DNA of 64,000 bases. It comes from Actinomycetota bacterium (GTDB lineage: Bacteria; Actinomycetota; Actinomycetes; S36-B12). The notes below the pieces were generated by a model. It did no database searches. It was given only the letters and a program-made list of their open reading frames with translations, and was not told the origin of the DNA. The stretch spans positions 62,001 through 126,000 of the forward strand of contig JADKGE010000008.1 of the NCBI GenBank assembly GCA_016717115.1, given 5' to 3'. Below are positions 26,621 through 34,990 of the stretch, one piece after another. Numbering within the stretch: the stretch's first letter is position 1; each line of letters begins with the position of its first letter. Position numbers and translations under genes: made by a program.

Positions 26621-27391
26621 GCCCCGCTGAGGCGGCGCGCTGGCCAGAACGGCGGCGAGGGGCAGGAGCGCCAGCGTCGCGGCCGCTCCCATCCCGCACT
26701 CGTCGGCAAGGCCCAACGGCAGGCCGGGGGTCAGGTCGACCCGATCGACGGCCATCCTCCGTGCCGGATCGGTCGACGTCGCCCCCTCGCGCCACCACGC
26801 CTTGGCGCGGTAGGACATCCGATCCGCGACCAGCGCTGCGGCGGACGGCTCAGTTCCGTCGACGAGGCAGGGCGTTCTTCGCGCCGCGGACTCCAGCAGG
26901 ACGCCGACGAGGAAGGCGATGCGGTGCCCGCCTACGGCGTCGAGCAGGCCCAGGGGATCCGGTCGCAGATCGACGGCGTCGCGGATGGCGTCGCGGATCG
27001 CCGCGCACTCCGCCATCCAGTTCGTGTCCGGCATGCCCTCGGGCTGGGCGAGAACCGACGAGGCCTCGCGACGGCTCAGCAGGGCGATGAGAGTGCGGGC
27101 GGACCGCAGGTCGCCGGGGCCGGGCACCGGCACGATCACCGTGGCGCCCGAGTCGATCGCCCGGTCGGCGGCGGCGAAGCCCGCGGCCATGGCCTCGGAC
27201 GCGGGCCGGGGGGCTTCGGGGGTCGCCACGTGTCCGGGCGTCGGCACGACCTGCGACGACACCGAGCGCCACCACAGGAGGAGCCGCGCCAGCTCGCCGG
27301 TGACCTCCGGGGGGAGGGGAGCATCGCGCTCGTCCGGGAGCCCGACGCGATCGAGCACCGCGGCGATCGCGGTGGGCAGCGGGTCGGTCAC
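26618..27391 (-). CDS. Truncated, diverged CobT-family paralogue
   Basis: A 257-residue protein related to the C-terminal two thirds of CobT. AVGGHRIAFLVGVLLESAAR, TPCLVDGTEPSAAALVADR and DECGMGAAATLALLPL align with the CobT blocks around the dimethylbenzimidazole site and LRLGEGTGALLALP, keeping the Glu of the GEG motif. GATVIVPVPGPGDLRSARTL stands where CobT has GADVLIAGDMGIGNTTPAAV, so the phosphate-binding GxGNTT loop is lost. The N-terminal lobe is missing. A genuine CobT lies two genes upstream. Start GTG at 27389-27391 has RBS AAGGA 5 nt upstream, so it is probably made. It may bind a base or partner CobT; catalysis is doubtful. Confidence 0.65.
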   Translation of the reverse strand: MTDPLPTAIAAVLDRVGLPDERDAPLPPEVTGELARLLLWWRSVSSQVVPTPGHVATPEAPRPASEAMAAGFAAADRAIDSGATVIVPVPGPGDLRSARTLIALLSRREASSVLAQPEGMPDTNWMAECAAIRDAIRDAVDLRPDPLGLLDAVGGHRIAFLVGVLLESAARRTPCLVDGTEPSAAALVADRMSYRAKAWWREGATSTDPARRMAVDRVDLTPGLPLGLADECGMGAAATLALLPLAAVLASAPPQRG

Positions 27392-27439
27392 GGGTGTCCT
27401 TCAGGGGCGTCGGCAGGGGTGCGTGACGGTGATCGTCGG

Positions 27440-28216
27440 TCAGGGGGCCAGGGCAAGTATGACGAGCGTCGCGGCGCACGTGAGCTCGACCGTGGCGCCG
27501 AGCACGTCGCCGGTGATGCCGCCGAGGCGTCGCACCCCGGTGTGCAGGACGACGACCGCCGTCCCGAGGCCGACCGTCGCTGCGGCGAGAGCGGCGACGC
27601 TGTGGGTCGGCTCGACCAGGGCCCCCGCCACCCCGCACGCGGCGAGCCAGAGCAGGACCGCAAGGGCCGCGACCGGGCGCGGGACGGTGCCCGCGACGGT
27701 GGCGCCGAGTCCGTCACTGCGCGCGGCCGGGACGCCTCGGGTGCACCCGAGGACGAGGGCGAGGCGCGAGGTCCCGAGCGCGATCGCCAGGCCCACTGCC
27801 GCCCGCCCGTCGGCGACGACGCCCGAGTAGGCGGCCACCTGCACCAGCACCACCAGGGCGATCGTGACGACACCGAACGGACCGATGTCCGATCGCCGGG
27901 CGATCTCGAGGGCCTGGGGCGCGGGGCGGCCGCTGCCGAGGGCGTCGGCGGTGTCGGCGAGGCCGTCGAGGTGCAGCCCGCGGGTCAGGTAGGCAAGGGC
28001 CGCCACGACGAGCGCCGAGACGAGGAGGGGCGACGCGGACCCGGGCAGGAGCGACGCGAGCGCCTGCGCGACGCCGCCGACGACGACGGCGAGGACGACG
28101 GCCACCACGGGGGCGAGCACCATCGCCTGCCCGGCGACCCGTGCGTCGACCCGTGACGGCGGCGGGACGGGAATGCGGGTGAGGGTGCCGACGATGAGGC
28201 GCACCGCGTCAGGCAT
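27440..28216 (-). CDS. cobS: Adenosylcobinamide-GDP ribazoletransferase (cobalamin synthase)
   Basis: Integral membrane enzyme joining adenosylcobinamide-GDP with alpha-ribazole (or its phosphate) in the last step of nucleotide-loop assembly. It has 258 residues and about six helices. The signature GLHLDGLADTADALGSG lies at about residues 80-97, followed by RRSDIGPFG. The ATG at 28216 overlaps the end of cobT by 8 nt. The last genes of the pathway (cobU, cobT, cobS) are all in this riboswitch-led operon. Confidence 0.95.
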   Translation of the reverse strand: MPDAVRLIVGTLTRIPVPPPSRVDARVAGQAMVLAPVVAVVLAVVVGGVAQALASLLPGSASPLLVSALVVAALAYLTRGLHLDGLADTADALGSGRPAPQALEIARRSDIGPFGVVTIALVVLVQVAAYSGVVADGRAAVGLAIALGTSRLALVLGCTRGVPAARSDGLGATVAGTVPRPVAALAVLLWLAACGVAGALVEPTHSVAALAAATVGLGTAVVVLHTGVRRLGGITGDVLGATVELTCAATLVILALAP

Positions 28217-29270
28217 CGGCGGCCTTGTCGGAGACGCCGGCCGAGTCGAAGGTCGCCATCTCGGCCAGCGTCGCCCCCGCGGCGGCCAGCACGGGCAGGG
28301 CGAGGAGGGCACCCGTGCCCTCGCCGAGCCGCAGGCCCAGATCGAGAACCGGGTCGAGGTGCAGGGCATCGAGGGCGCGTGCGGCCGCGGGCTCGGTCGA
28401 CAGGTGCCCGGCGACCCACCACGGCGACGCCTCAGGAGCCAGCGCGGCCGCCACCAGCGCCGCCGCGCAGGACACGATCCCGTCTAGGACCACCGGCACG
28501 GAGCGCACGGAGGCCTGGACGAGGAAGCCGGTCATCGCGGCGATGTCGGGGCTTCCGACGGTGGTGAGCAGCGACGTCGGGTCGCCGGCGTGCGCGGCCC
28601 CCCGAGCCATGGCGGCCGCGACGATCACCGTCTTGCGGGCGAGGGCGGCATCGTCGATCCCGGTGCCGCGGCCGGTGACGTCCTCGGCTGCTCCTGCGGT
28701 GAGGATGCCGACGAGCACGGCGGCGGGCGTGGTGTTGCCGATGCCCATGTCGCCGGCGATGAGCACGTCGGCCCCGCGCCCGATCTCCTCGTCCGCGAGG
28801 TCCCGGCCGAGCCGGATGGCCGCCGCGCACTCGGCGGACGTCATCGCGTCCTCACGATCGATCGAGCCCGACGACCGGCGCACCCGGCGCGAGGCGACCT
28901 CCGCGTCGAGGGCGTCCATGTACCCGGGGTTGGCGTCGACGCTGACGTCGACCACACGAACCGTCGCCCCCGCCAGTCGGGCCAGGACGTTCGCCGCGGC
29001 GCCACCGGTGACGAAGTTCATCACCATCTGGGCCGTCACCTCGGGCGGATAGGCCGATGTCCCCGGCGTCCGCGCGACGCCGTGGTCGCCGGCGAAGATC
29101 ACGACGGCCGGTCGGGCGAACGGCGCCGGCGGGCATACGCCCTGGACTCCGGCCATCCACACGGACAGCTCCTCGAGCCGGCCCAGGGCGCCGGTCTTCT
29201 TCGTCAGCGTCGACTGGCGGGCGAAGGCCTCGGCGCGGGCGGTCCGGCTCGGTGGGGTGATGGCGTCCAC
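28209..29270 (-). CDS. cobT: Nicotinate-nucleotide-dimethylbenzimidazole phosphoribosyltransferase
   Basis: Activates the lower ligand by making alpha-ribazole 5'-phosphate from 5,6-dimethylbenzimidazole and nicotinate mononucleotide. At 353 residues it is full length. Motifs are LGRLEELSVWMAG, VVIFAGDHGVA, GADVLIAGDMGIGNTTPAAV (phosphate loop), VVLDGIVSCAAALVA and LGLRLGEGTGALLALP with the catalytic Glu. GTG at 29270 has AAGGAGA 4 nt upstream and follows the cobU stop by 1 nt. Compare the degenerate paralogue at 26618. Confidence 0.96.
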   Translation of the reverse strand: MDAITPPSRTARAEAFARQSTLTKKTGALGRLEELSVWMAGVQGVCPPAPFARPAVVIFAGDHGVARTPGTSAYPPEVTAQMVMNFVTGGAAANVLARLAGATVRVVDVSVDANPGYMDALDAEVASRRVRRSSGSIDREDAMTSAECAAAIRLGRDLADEEIGRGADVLIAGDMGIGNTTPAAVLVGILTAGAAEDVTGRGTGIDDAALARKTVIVAAAMARGAAHAGDPTSLLTTVGSPDIAAMTGFLVQASVRSVPVVLDGIVSCAAALVAAALAPEASPWWVAGHLSTEPAAARALDALHLDPVLDLGLRLGEGTGALLALPVLAAAGATLAEMATFDSAGVSDKAADA

Positions 29271-29271
29271 G

Positions 29272-30693
29272 TCATCTCCTTCGCGAGGGTGCGGCTGTCG
29301 CCGACAGTGGGATGGCCAGGGGCTGCCCGGCAACGATCAGCGTGGTCTCGTCGCAGGCGGCCGCGACGCGGGCGTTCAGCGTGCCGAGCAGGTCGCGGAA
29401 GAGCCGGCCCGAGGCGGTGGCCGGCACCACACCCATCCCGACCTCGTTGGACACGATGACGACGTCGGCGGGGCAGCGGGCGAGCGCTGCGCACAGGCCC
29501 GCGCCGCTCGCGTCGATCTCCGCCGTGACCTCCGCGACCTGGCCGCGGTCGAGCCTCGCCCACGCGTCCAGCCCATCAAGCTGTCCCGCCAGCCACAGCG
29601 ACAGGCAGTCGATGAGCACGAGTTCGGCCGGCCCCGCCGAGTCGAGGACCTTCGCCACGTCGATCGTCTCGACGGTGGTCCAGTGAGCGGGGCGGCGCGC
29701 CCGGTGCGCGGCCACGCGTTGCCGCCAGTCCGGGTCGTCTGGCCGGTCGCCGCCCGTCGCGACGTAGGTGACCGCGTCCGTGGTTGCAGCCAGCCGCTCC
29801 GCGAAGACGGACTTGCCCGATCGAGCGCCGCCGAGCACGAGCCGGCGGCTGGGTGGCCTCCCGCCGGGGTAGGCGGTATCGATGACGGACAGGTCGTCGA
29901 GCACCTGGACGCCGAGGGGACGCAGTCGTTCGCGGAGGGTCGGGGTGGGCGGGTTGTGGTGGCTGAGGTGGGTGGCGACGATGGTGGTCGCCGACGTGAC
30001 GGCGCCGCCGGTTCGCAGCGCGTCCAGGAAGCCCGGAAGGGTGCCGAGGTCGAGGTGGCCGGTGCCGTGATCACGGGTGTCGCCGAACGTCTCGTCGACG
30101 ATGACGGCGTCGAGGGGGGCCGTGATCCGCGCGATGGTGGCCGGTGGCAGCGACGCCGTGTCGGTGGCATACAGCAGTCGGGAGCCGTCTGGGCCCTCGA
30201 TCTCGAACAGGACCGCCTCGGCGGCGAGCACATCCCCGTTGCCCGAGGAGTGCGCCGCGGGCAGCACCTGAACGCGATAGCCGTTGCCGCGCGCGGCGAG
30301 GTCGAGGATCTCGCCGGGCTCGACGGCGTGCAGGGCGACGGGCGACTCGGGGCCGACCCACGGACGGCACAGGTCGATGGCGCCGGGAGGGCCCCACACG
30401 TGAAGGACGTGTGGGCTGGTCACCCAGTCGCGGCTCAACAGGAACGACGGATGCAGGTGGTCGGGGTGGCCATGCGTGATGAGCACGTGCTCGACGTGCA
30501 GCAGGGATCGTCCGGCCGCGCTGATGGAGTGCGGCGCCGTTGGGCCGCAGTCCAGCAGGAGGACGTCGTCGACGAGGGCCGCGCTGGGCTGCCGCGACCG
30601 ACCGTCGCTCCGCTCCGCCGCACACGAGACGCACGCGCAGAACGGGTTGGGCCAGCCATCAGCCGAGCCGGTGCCGAGCAGGAGGATGCGCAT
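29272..30693 (-). CDS. cobU: Metallo-beta-lactamase-fold / CobU fusion protein
   Basis: A 473-residue fusion. Residues 1 to about 285 form a metallo-beta-lactamase fold of the PhnP-like type: MRILLLGTGSADGWPNP, metal ligands in ITHGHPDHLHP, LYATDTASLP and ATHLSHHNPP. Residues about 290-473 are CobU, adenosylcobinamide kinase/guanylyltransferase, with P-loop LGGARSGKSVFAERL, LIDCLSLWLAGQ and the family motif VSNEVGMGVVP. CobU makes adenosylcobinamide-GDP for CobS. The hydrolase half may supply a missing phosphatase or phosphodiesterase step; no CobC is in the window. The start directly abuts the S-component stop. Fusion or correct joining is supported by one open frame throughout. Confidence 0.88.
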   Translation of the reverse strand: MRILLLGTGSADGWPNPFCACVSCAAERSDGRSRQPSAALVDDVLLLDCGPTAPHSISAAGRSLLHVEHVLITHGHPDHLHPSFLLSRDWVTSPHVLHVWGPPGAIDLCRPWVGPESPVALHAVEPGEILDLAARGNGYRVQVLPAAHSSGNGDVLAAEAVLFEIEGPDGSRLLYATDTASLPPATIARITAPLDAVIVDETFGDTRDHGTGHLDLGTLPGFLDALRTGGAVTSATTIVATHLSHHNPPTPTLRERLRPLGVQVLDDLSVIDTAYPGGRPPSRRLVLGGARSGKSVFAERLAATTDAVTYVATGGDRPDDPDWRQRVAAHRARRPAHWTTVETIDVAKVLDSAGPAELVLIDCLSLWLAGQLDGLDAWARLDRGQVAEVTAEIDASGAGLCAALARCPADVVIVSNEVGMGVVPATASGRLFRDLLGTLNARVAAACDETTLIVAGQPLAIPLSATAAPSRRR

Positions 30694-31513
30694 CTAGCGC
30701 TCGGCCGGTGCGAACGTGACGGGAGCACCGAATGCCGCCTTGCGCGACATGCGCCGCAGGGCGATGAGGATCGGCCGGCCCGCGACGAGGATGAGCACGA
30801 CGGTGAGGATGGCCCGGGGGATGTCGTAGCCCAGGGACGTGACGACGCAGAAGCGCAGCCACGAGAGCAGGTTCTCCCCGGCCGGCCCGCCAGCGGCACG
30901 AAGGACAGCTGCTCGGGCAGGCCGGAGGTGAACGGCCAGAACCACAGGTTGAGCAGGAAGCCGTAGGCGATGCAGGCGACGCGCCGTAGGCGGAAAGCAG
31001 CACCAGTTCGCGGCGTCCGGTGGCGGGAGGCAGCAGCCCGGCGCCGAGGCCGACCCACGCAGCCCCGAGCATCTGGAACGGGAGCCACGGCCCCACCCCG
31101 CCGGTGAGCAGGGCCGAGGCGAACAGCGAGATCGCGCCGAGGCAGAAGCCGAAGCCTGGTCCGAGCGCCCGGCCGCCGAGGATGAGCACGACCCAGATCG
31201 GCTCGAGCCCGGCCGTACCGCCGCCCAGGGGTCGCAGCGCGGAGATGACGGCGGCGAGGACGCCGAGCATCGCGATCGACTTGGCATCCATGCCGCCGTC
31301 GCCCACCTGGGCGAGGACGACGAGCAGGAGCAACGGCACCACCAGTGCGAACAGCACCGGCGCGTCGGTCGCGTGCGCCACAGCGGCGGAGTCCGGTGCC
31401 GCGACGAGGGGCCAGGCGAAGGCGACCAGACCGACGGCCGAGGCGAGCGCGATGGCGGCGCTCGACGATCGACCGAGCAGCACGGCGGGGCGCGCGGGAG
31501 TCGTCATCGTCAT
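30694..31513 (-). pseudogene. ECF transporter S component, two frameshifts
   Basis: Substrate-binding membrane subunit of an energy-coupling-factor importer. It starts at ATG 31513 (overlapping the ATPase stop). The first part reads LEPIWVVLILGGRALGPGFG and PFQMLGAAWVGLGAGLLP, with about four helices. One base is missing near 30981, after which GFLLNLWFWPFTSGLPEQL continues in another frame. A second is missing near 30888, after which AGENLLSWLRFCVVTSLGYD runs to the stop at 30694. Corrected length is about 273 residues with six to seven helices. The riboswitch and neighbours point to cobalamin, cobinamide or a lower-ligand base as substrate. As assembled, the product is broken in the middle. 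Confidence 0.75.
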
Positions 31514-33140
31514 CCCGCCTCCTCGCGCGAGGCGCTGGGGGAGATCGCCGCGGCCACCTGGTCGACGGTCAGCCACACCTGTGGCGACAGGATCTTCGCC
31601 ACCTGAGGGGCGAACATCGGAGACGACGTCACGACCTCGGTTGTGGGCCCGTTGGCGACGACCTCGCCCTCGGCCAGGATCACCACGCGGTCGGCGACCT
31701 CGGCGACCAGTTCGACGTCATGGGTGGCGAGCACGATTGCGTGGCCCGCCTCGGCAAGGTCGGTGAGCACGCGGCCCAGGCGCGCCTTGGTGGGGTAGTC
31801 CAGGCCGCGCGTCGGCTCGTCGAGAAGGAGCAGCGGCGGCCGCGCGGCCAGGACGACGCACAGCACGAGCAGCAGCCGTTGGCCCTCCGAGAGGTCACGG
31901 GGATGCGTGGCGTCGCCGATGTCCGGGGCCATCAGGGCCAGCAGCGCGCGCGTCGTGCCCGGGGCGCATGCCGCATCGCGATCGGAGGCCCGGCACTCGT
32001 CAGCCACCGTGGTCGCCTCCAGGAGATCGCCCGGCTCCTGCGGCACGAGACCGACGGAACGCAGCAGGTCCGGTCCGCTCAGGGTGACGGGTCGCGGCCG
32101 TTGACGCGTACCGCACCCGTGCCGACGGGGCCGATCCCGACGAGGGCACCGAGCAGCGTCGACTTGCCGGCCCCGTTTCGCCCCATCAGGGCGACGATCT
32201 CGCCGGCGGCGACGTCGAGCGTCACTCCGCGCAGTGCCACCTGACGGCCGTACCGCACGACGAGATCCTCGGTGCTCGCGAGCACGTGAGAGCGATCGGG
32301 GACGGCGCGCAGATGCGGGGTGTGGCCGACCAGCAGGTCGCGCAGGGGCCCGGCGGCCCGGCGGGCGTCGCGCACCGACAGGGGCAGCGGCTGCCAGCCG
32401 GCCAACCGACCCAGTTCGACGACCGGGGGAGCGATGGGCGCGCTGCGCATGATGTCGCCGGGCGTGCCCGACAGGACGGGCAGGCCGCCGCCGGGAACGA
32501 TCACCACCGAGTCGGCGTACTGAACGACCCGCTCGAGCCGGTGCTCGGCCATGACCACCGTCACGCCGAGGTCGTGGACGAGCCGCTGCAGGGCAGCGAG
32601 CACCTCCTCGGAGGCGCCTGGGTCGAGGGCCGACGTCGGCTCGTCGAGAACGAGGATGCGCGGGTGCGACGTCAGGACGGCGCCGATCGCGACCCGCTGG
32701 CGCTGCCCCCCGGACAGCGAGCGGAGGGGTCGTTGACGGATGTCGGCGAGGCCGAGCAGGTCGAGGATCTCCTCGACCCGCCGTCGCATGACGTCCGGCG
32801 CCAGCCCGAGGCACTCCATCCCGTACGCGAGCTCGTCCTCGACGACGTCGGTGACGAAACCGCTCATCGGATCCTGCGGGACGACTCCGACCAGGTCGGC
32901 GAGCTCGCGCGGGGGGTGGGTCGCCGTGTCGCGGCCGTCGACGATCACGCGTCCGGTCAGCGTGCCGCCCGTGAAGTGGGGCACCAGGCCGTTGATGGCC
33001 CGCAGGAGTGTCGACTTCCCGGTCCCGGTGCGACCGACGACGAGCACCAGCTCGCCCTCGGGGATGACGAGGTCGACGTCGACGAGTGTCGGGTACGAGG
33101 CGCCCGGGTAGGTGATCGTGACGTGGTCGAAGACGATCAT
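31510..33140 (-). pseudogene. ECF transporter fused double ATPase (A-A'), one frameshift
   Basis: Both energising ATPases are on one chain of about 543 residues once corrected. ATPase 1 has Walker A GRTGTGKST, signature LSGGQRQRVAI and Walker B ILVLDEPTSALD. ATPase 2 has GRNGAGKST, a signature reading LSEGQRLLLVL and LLLLDEPTRGLD, then a switch His in ATHDVELV. A missing base near 32089 sends the frame to a stop right after GRDPSP; the rest continues in the next frame (LSGPDLLRSVGLVPQEPGDL). Uncorrected, only ATPase 1 and the start of ATPase 2 are made. ATG at 33140 overlaps the T-component stop. Confidence 0.8.
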
Positions 33141-34258
33141 GCGGCGACCCTCTCGATGGGGGTACTGGGTCGGGCGGTCGAGGCGACGGCCGACTCCGGC
33201 AGGTGGGGCGACGTCCAGGCGGGCGTCACGGCGATGGCGATGCCCACCAGCGGCAGCAGCGGCAGAGCGGGCCACGCGGGCGGATCGACCGGTGTGTCCA
33301 TCCCGGCGATCCCCAGCCAGCCGCCGGCGGCGAACAGCAGCGCGGTGGTGACCCCGGCGCCGAGCACCAGCCACTCGGGCGAGCGCCAGGGATCGGGGCG
33401 GTAGCGCGTTCGCACGGAGCGGCGCGCGGCGAGCATCGTTCCGGCCAGGGCGAGGGCGACGCCCGCGACCAGCATCGGGAGCCCGAGCAGCGCGGGGGAG
33501 CCGGTCGAGACGAGGCCGTAGGCCCCGACGCAGGCGGCGGCGAGCCCCGCGAGCAGGGCCGTGGACGACAGCCGTCGATGTCGGGCGCTGATGCTGCCCC
33601 GACGGCCGTACCCGCGCGAGTCCATCGCGGCTGCGAGCATGACCGACCGCTCGAGGGCACCCTCCAGCACGGGTACCGCCGAGCCGGCGATGGCCCTCGG
33701 GCCTCGGGTGGGTCGCCCCCGCAGTCGTCGCGAGGTGCGCAGCCGGTCGACGTCGGCCATCAGTTGAGGGGTGAACGTCATGGCGACCACGACGCTGACG
33801 CCCAGCTCGTACAGGGCCGCCGGCACCGACTTCAGCAGTCGGGTCGGAGACGCCAGCGAGTTGGCCGCCCCGACGCAGACGAGGATCGTCGCCAGCCGGA
33901 GGCCGTCGTAGAAGGCCATGAGGATCGACTCGAACGTGACGTCCCCGCCGATGCGCACCCCGGCCAGCCAGGTCGGCAGCCCGAAGCCCGGGAGGTGGAA
34001 CAGCGGAGTCGTCCCGATGGCGGCGCCGAAGAGCACCTGAACGCCCACCCGCACGACGATGATGACCACGCCCAGGCGAAGGAAGAAGGAGAACGACCGT
34101 CCCCACGGGGCATCGGGCCGTCGCGCGTGGACGACGACCCCCGCCACCAGCACGAGCAGGGCGAGCAGCAGGGGGTTCGTCGTGCGACTGGCGGCCGCGG
34201 CGAGACCCAGGGCCCACGCCCACCAGGCCCCCGGGTGCAGCCAGCGCTCAGGCGTCAC
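33137..34258 (-). CDS. ECF transporter T component
   Basis: Transmembrane coupling subunit linking the S component to the ATPases, 373 residues. It has N-terminal helices (about 13-100), the cytosolic coupling helices with RSVMLAAAMDSRGYGRR (the Ala-Arg-Gly-type motif), and additional C-terminal helices that make it longer than the usual 260-280 residue EcfT. GTG at 34258 lies inside the end of the upstream gene (11-nt overlap); the stop overlaps the ATPase start (ATGA). Unlike its two downstream partners, its frame is intact. Confidence 0.85.
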   Translation of the reverse strand: MTPERWLHPGAWWAWALGLAAAASRTTNPLLLALLVLVAGVVVHARRPDAPWGRSFSFFLRLGVVIIVVRVGVQVLFGAAIGTTPLFHLPGFGLPTWLAGVRIGGDVTFESILMAFYDGLRLATILVCVGAANSLASPTRLLKSVPAALYELGVSVVVAMTFTPQLMADVDRLRTSRRLRGRPTRGPRAIAGSAVPVLEGALERSVMLAAAMDSRGYGRRGSISARHRRLSSTALLAGLAAACVGAYGLVSTGSPALLGLPMLVAGVALALAGTMLAARRSVRTRYRPDPWRSPEWLVLGAGVTTALLFAAGGWLGIAGMDTPVDPPAWPALPLLPLVGIAIAVTPAWTSPHLPESAVASTARPSTPIERVAA

Positions 34259-34979
34259 GACGCCGCCTCCACAGGAGCAGGGCCACGCCCGCCGCGACGA
34301 CGGCCACGGCCAGCGTGAGCCACGGAGTCCCCGAGCCGGGGGCCCCGTCGGCGGCGGCCGGCATGGCGGCCTGCGTCGTCGGGTCCGGTGCCGGCGAGCC
34401 GGCCGTGTCGGTTGCGGCCGTGGCCACGGGCGCCACGACGGCCTCGTCGATGACTGGCGCACACTCGCCCGTCGGGTAGTCGGCCACGCCGCAGATCAGT
34501 CCGCCATCCGTCCGCACGGTGGCCACGGCCCGAAGCACCTGGTAGCCGGTCGCATCGCTCGGGACCACGACGCAGGTGGACACCAGGGCTGGCGGAGTCT
34601 GCCCCTGCGGCGCGATTCCCGCGGTTCCCGAATCGATGACCAGGGCGACGCGCTTGCTGCCCTCACGCGTGGGGGTGGCTCCGCAGATGCCGTCGAAGGA
34701 GGCGGCGGCGGACGGTGCGTCGCCCGCCCGCCCGGCCTGCGTGGTCACCGCGAAGCGCCAGCCCTCGATCGACCCGTCGGCCGGGATGGTCGCGGCCGGG
34801 CCCGCCGAGGCGAACGACCAGGCGCCCGCGGCGCCCTGCCAGTACGTCCAGTACCGGTAGGCCGACGCCTCGGCCGGGGCGGGCCATGCCAGCGCGCCGG
34901 CGACCGTGAAGAGCAACGCGATGGGCAGGGTCGACGCGGCCAGGCGCCTGCTGCGTCCTCGTCGCGTCGACCCGGCCAT
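34248..34979 (-). CDS. Secreted, C-terminally anchored SCO2322-like protein
   Basis: A 243-residue exported protein. It has a signal peptide (residues 1 to about 38, ending PAEASA) and a beta-rich domain opening with YRYWTYWQGAAGAWSFASAG and GSIEGWRFAV. Four cysteines follow (ICGAT, STCVV, LICGV, GECAP). A Thr/Pro/Ala linker, one membrane helix (LTLAVAVVAAGVALLLW) and an RRRRDA tail complete it, anchoring the domain outside the membrane. I recall the opening as that of the SCO2322 family next to ECF genes in Streptomyces. The layout suggests a surface binding partner for the toroid protein and the ECF importer. The function is inferred from context only. Confidence 0.7.
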   Translation of the reverse strand: MAGSTRRGRSRRLAASTLPIALLFTVAGALAWPAPAEASAYRYWTYWQGAAGAWSFASAGPAATIPADGSIEGWRFAVTTQAGRAGDAPSAAASFDGICGATPTREGSKRVALVIDSGTAGIAPQGQTPPALVSTCVVVPSDATGYQVLRAVATVRTDGGLICGVADYPTGECAPVIDEAVVAPVATAATDTAGSPAPDPTTQAAMPAAADGAPGSGTPWLTLAVAVVAAGVALLLWRRRRDA

Positions 34980-34990
34980 GACTGCCGCCC

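Noticed and set aside
30880..32095. Programmed ribosomal frameshifting in the ECF genes
   Set aside because: Three shifts in two genes, no slippery heptamers and no conserved pseudoknot; error or decay is simpler.
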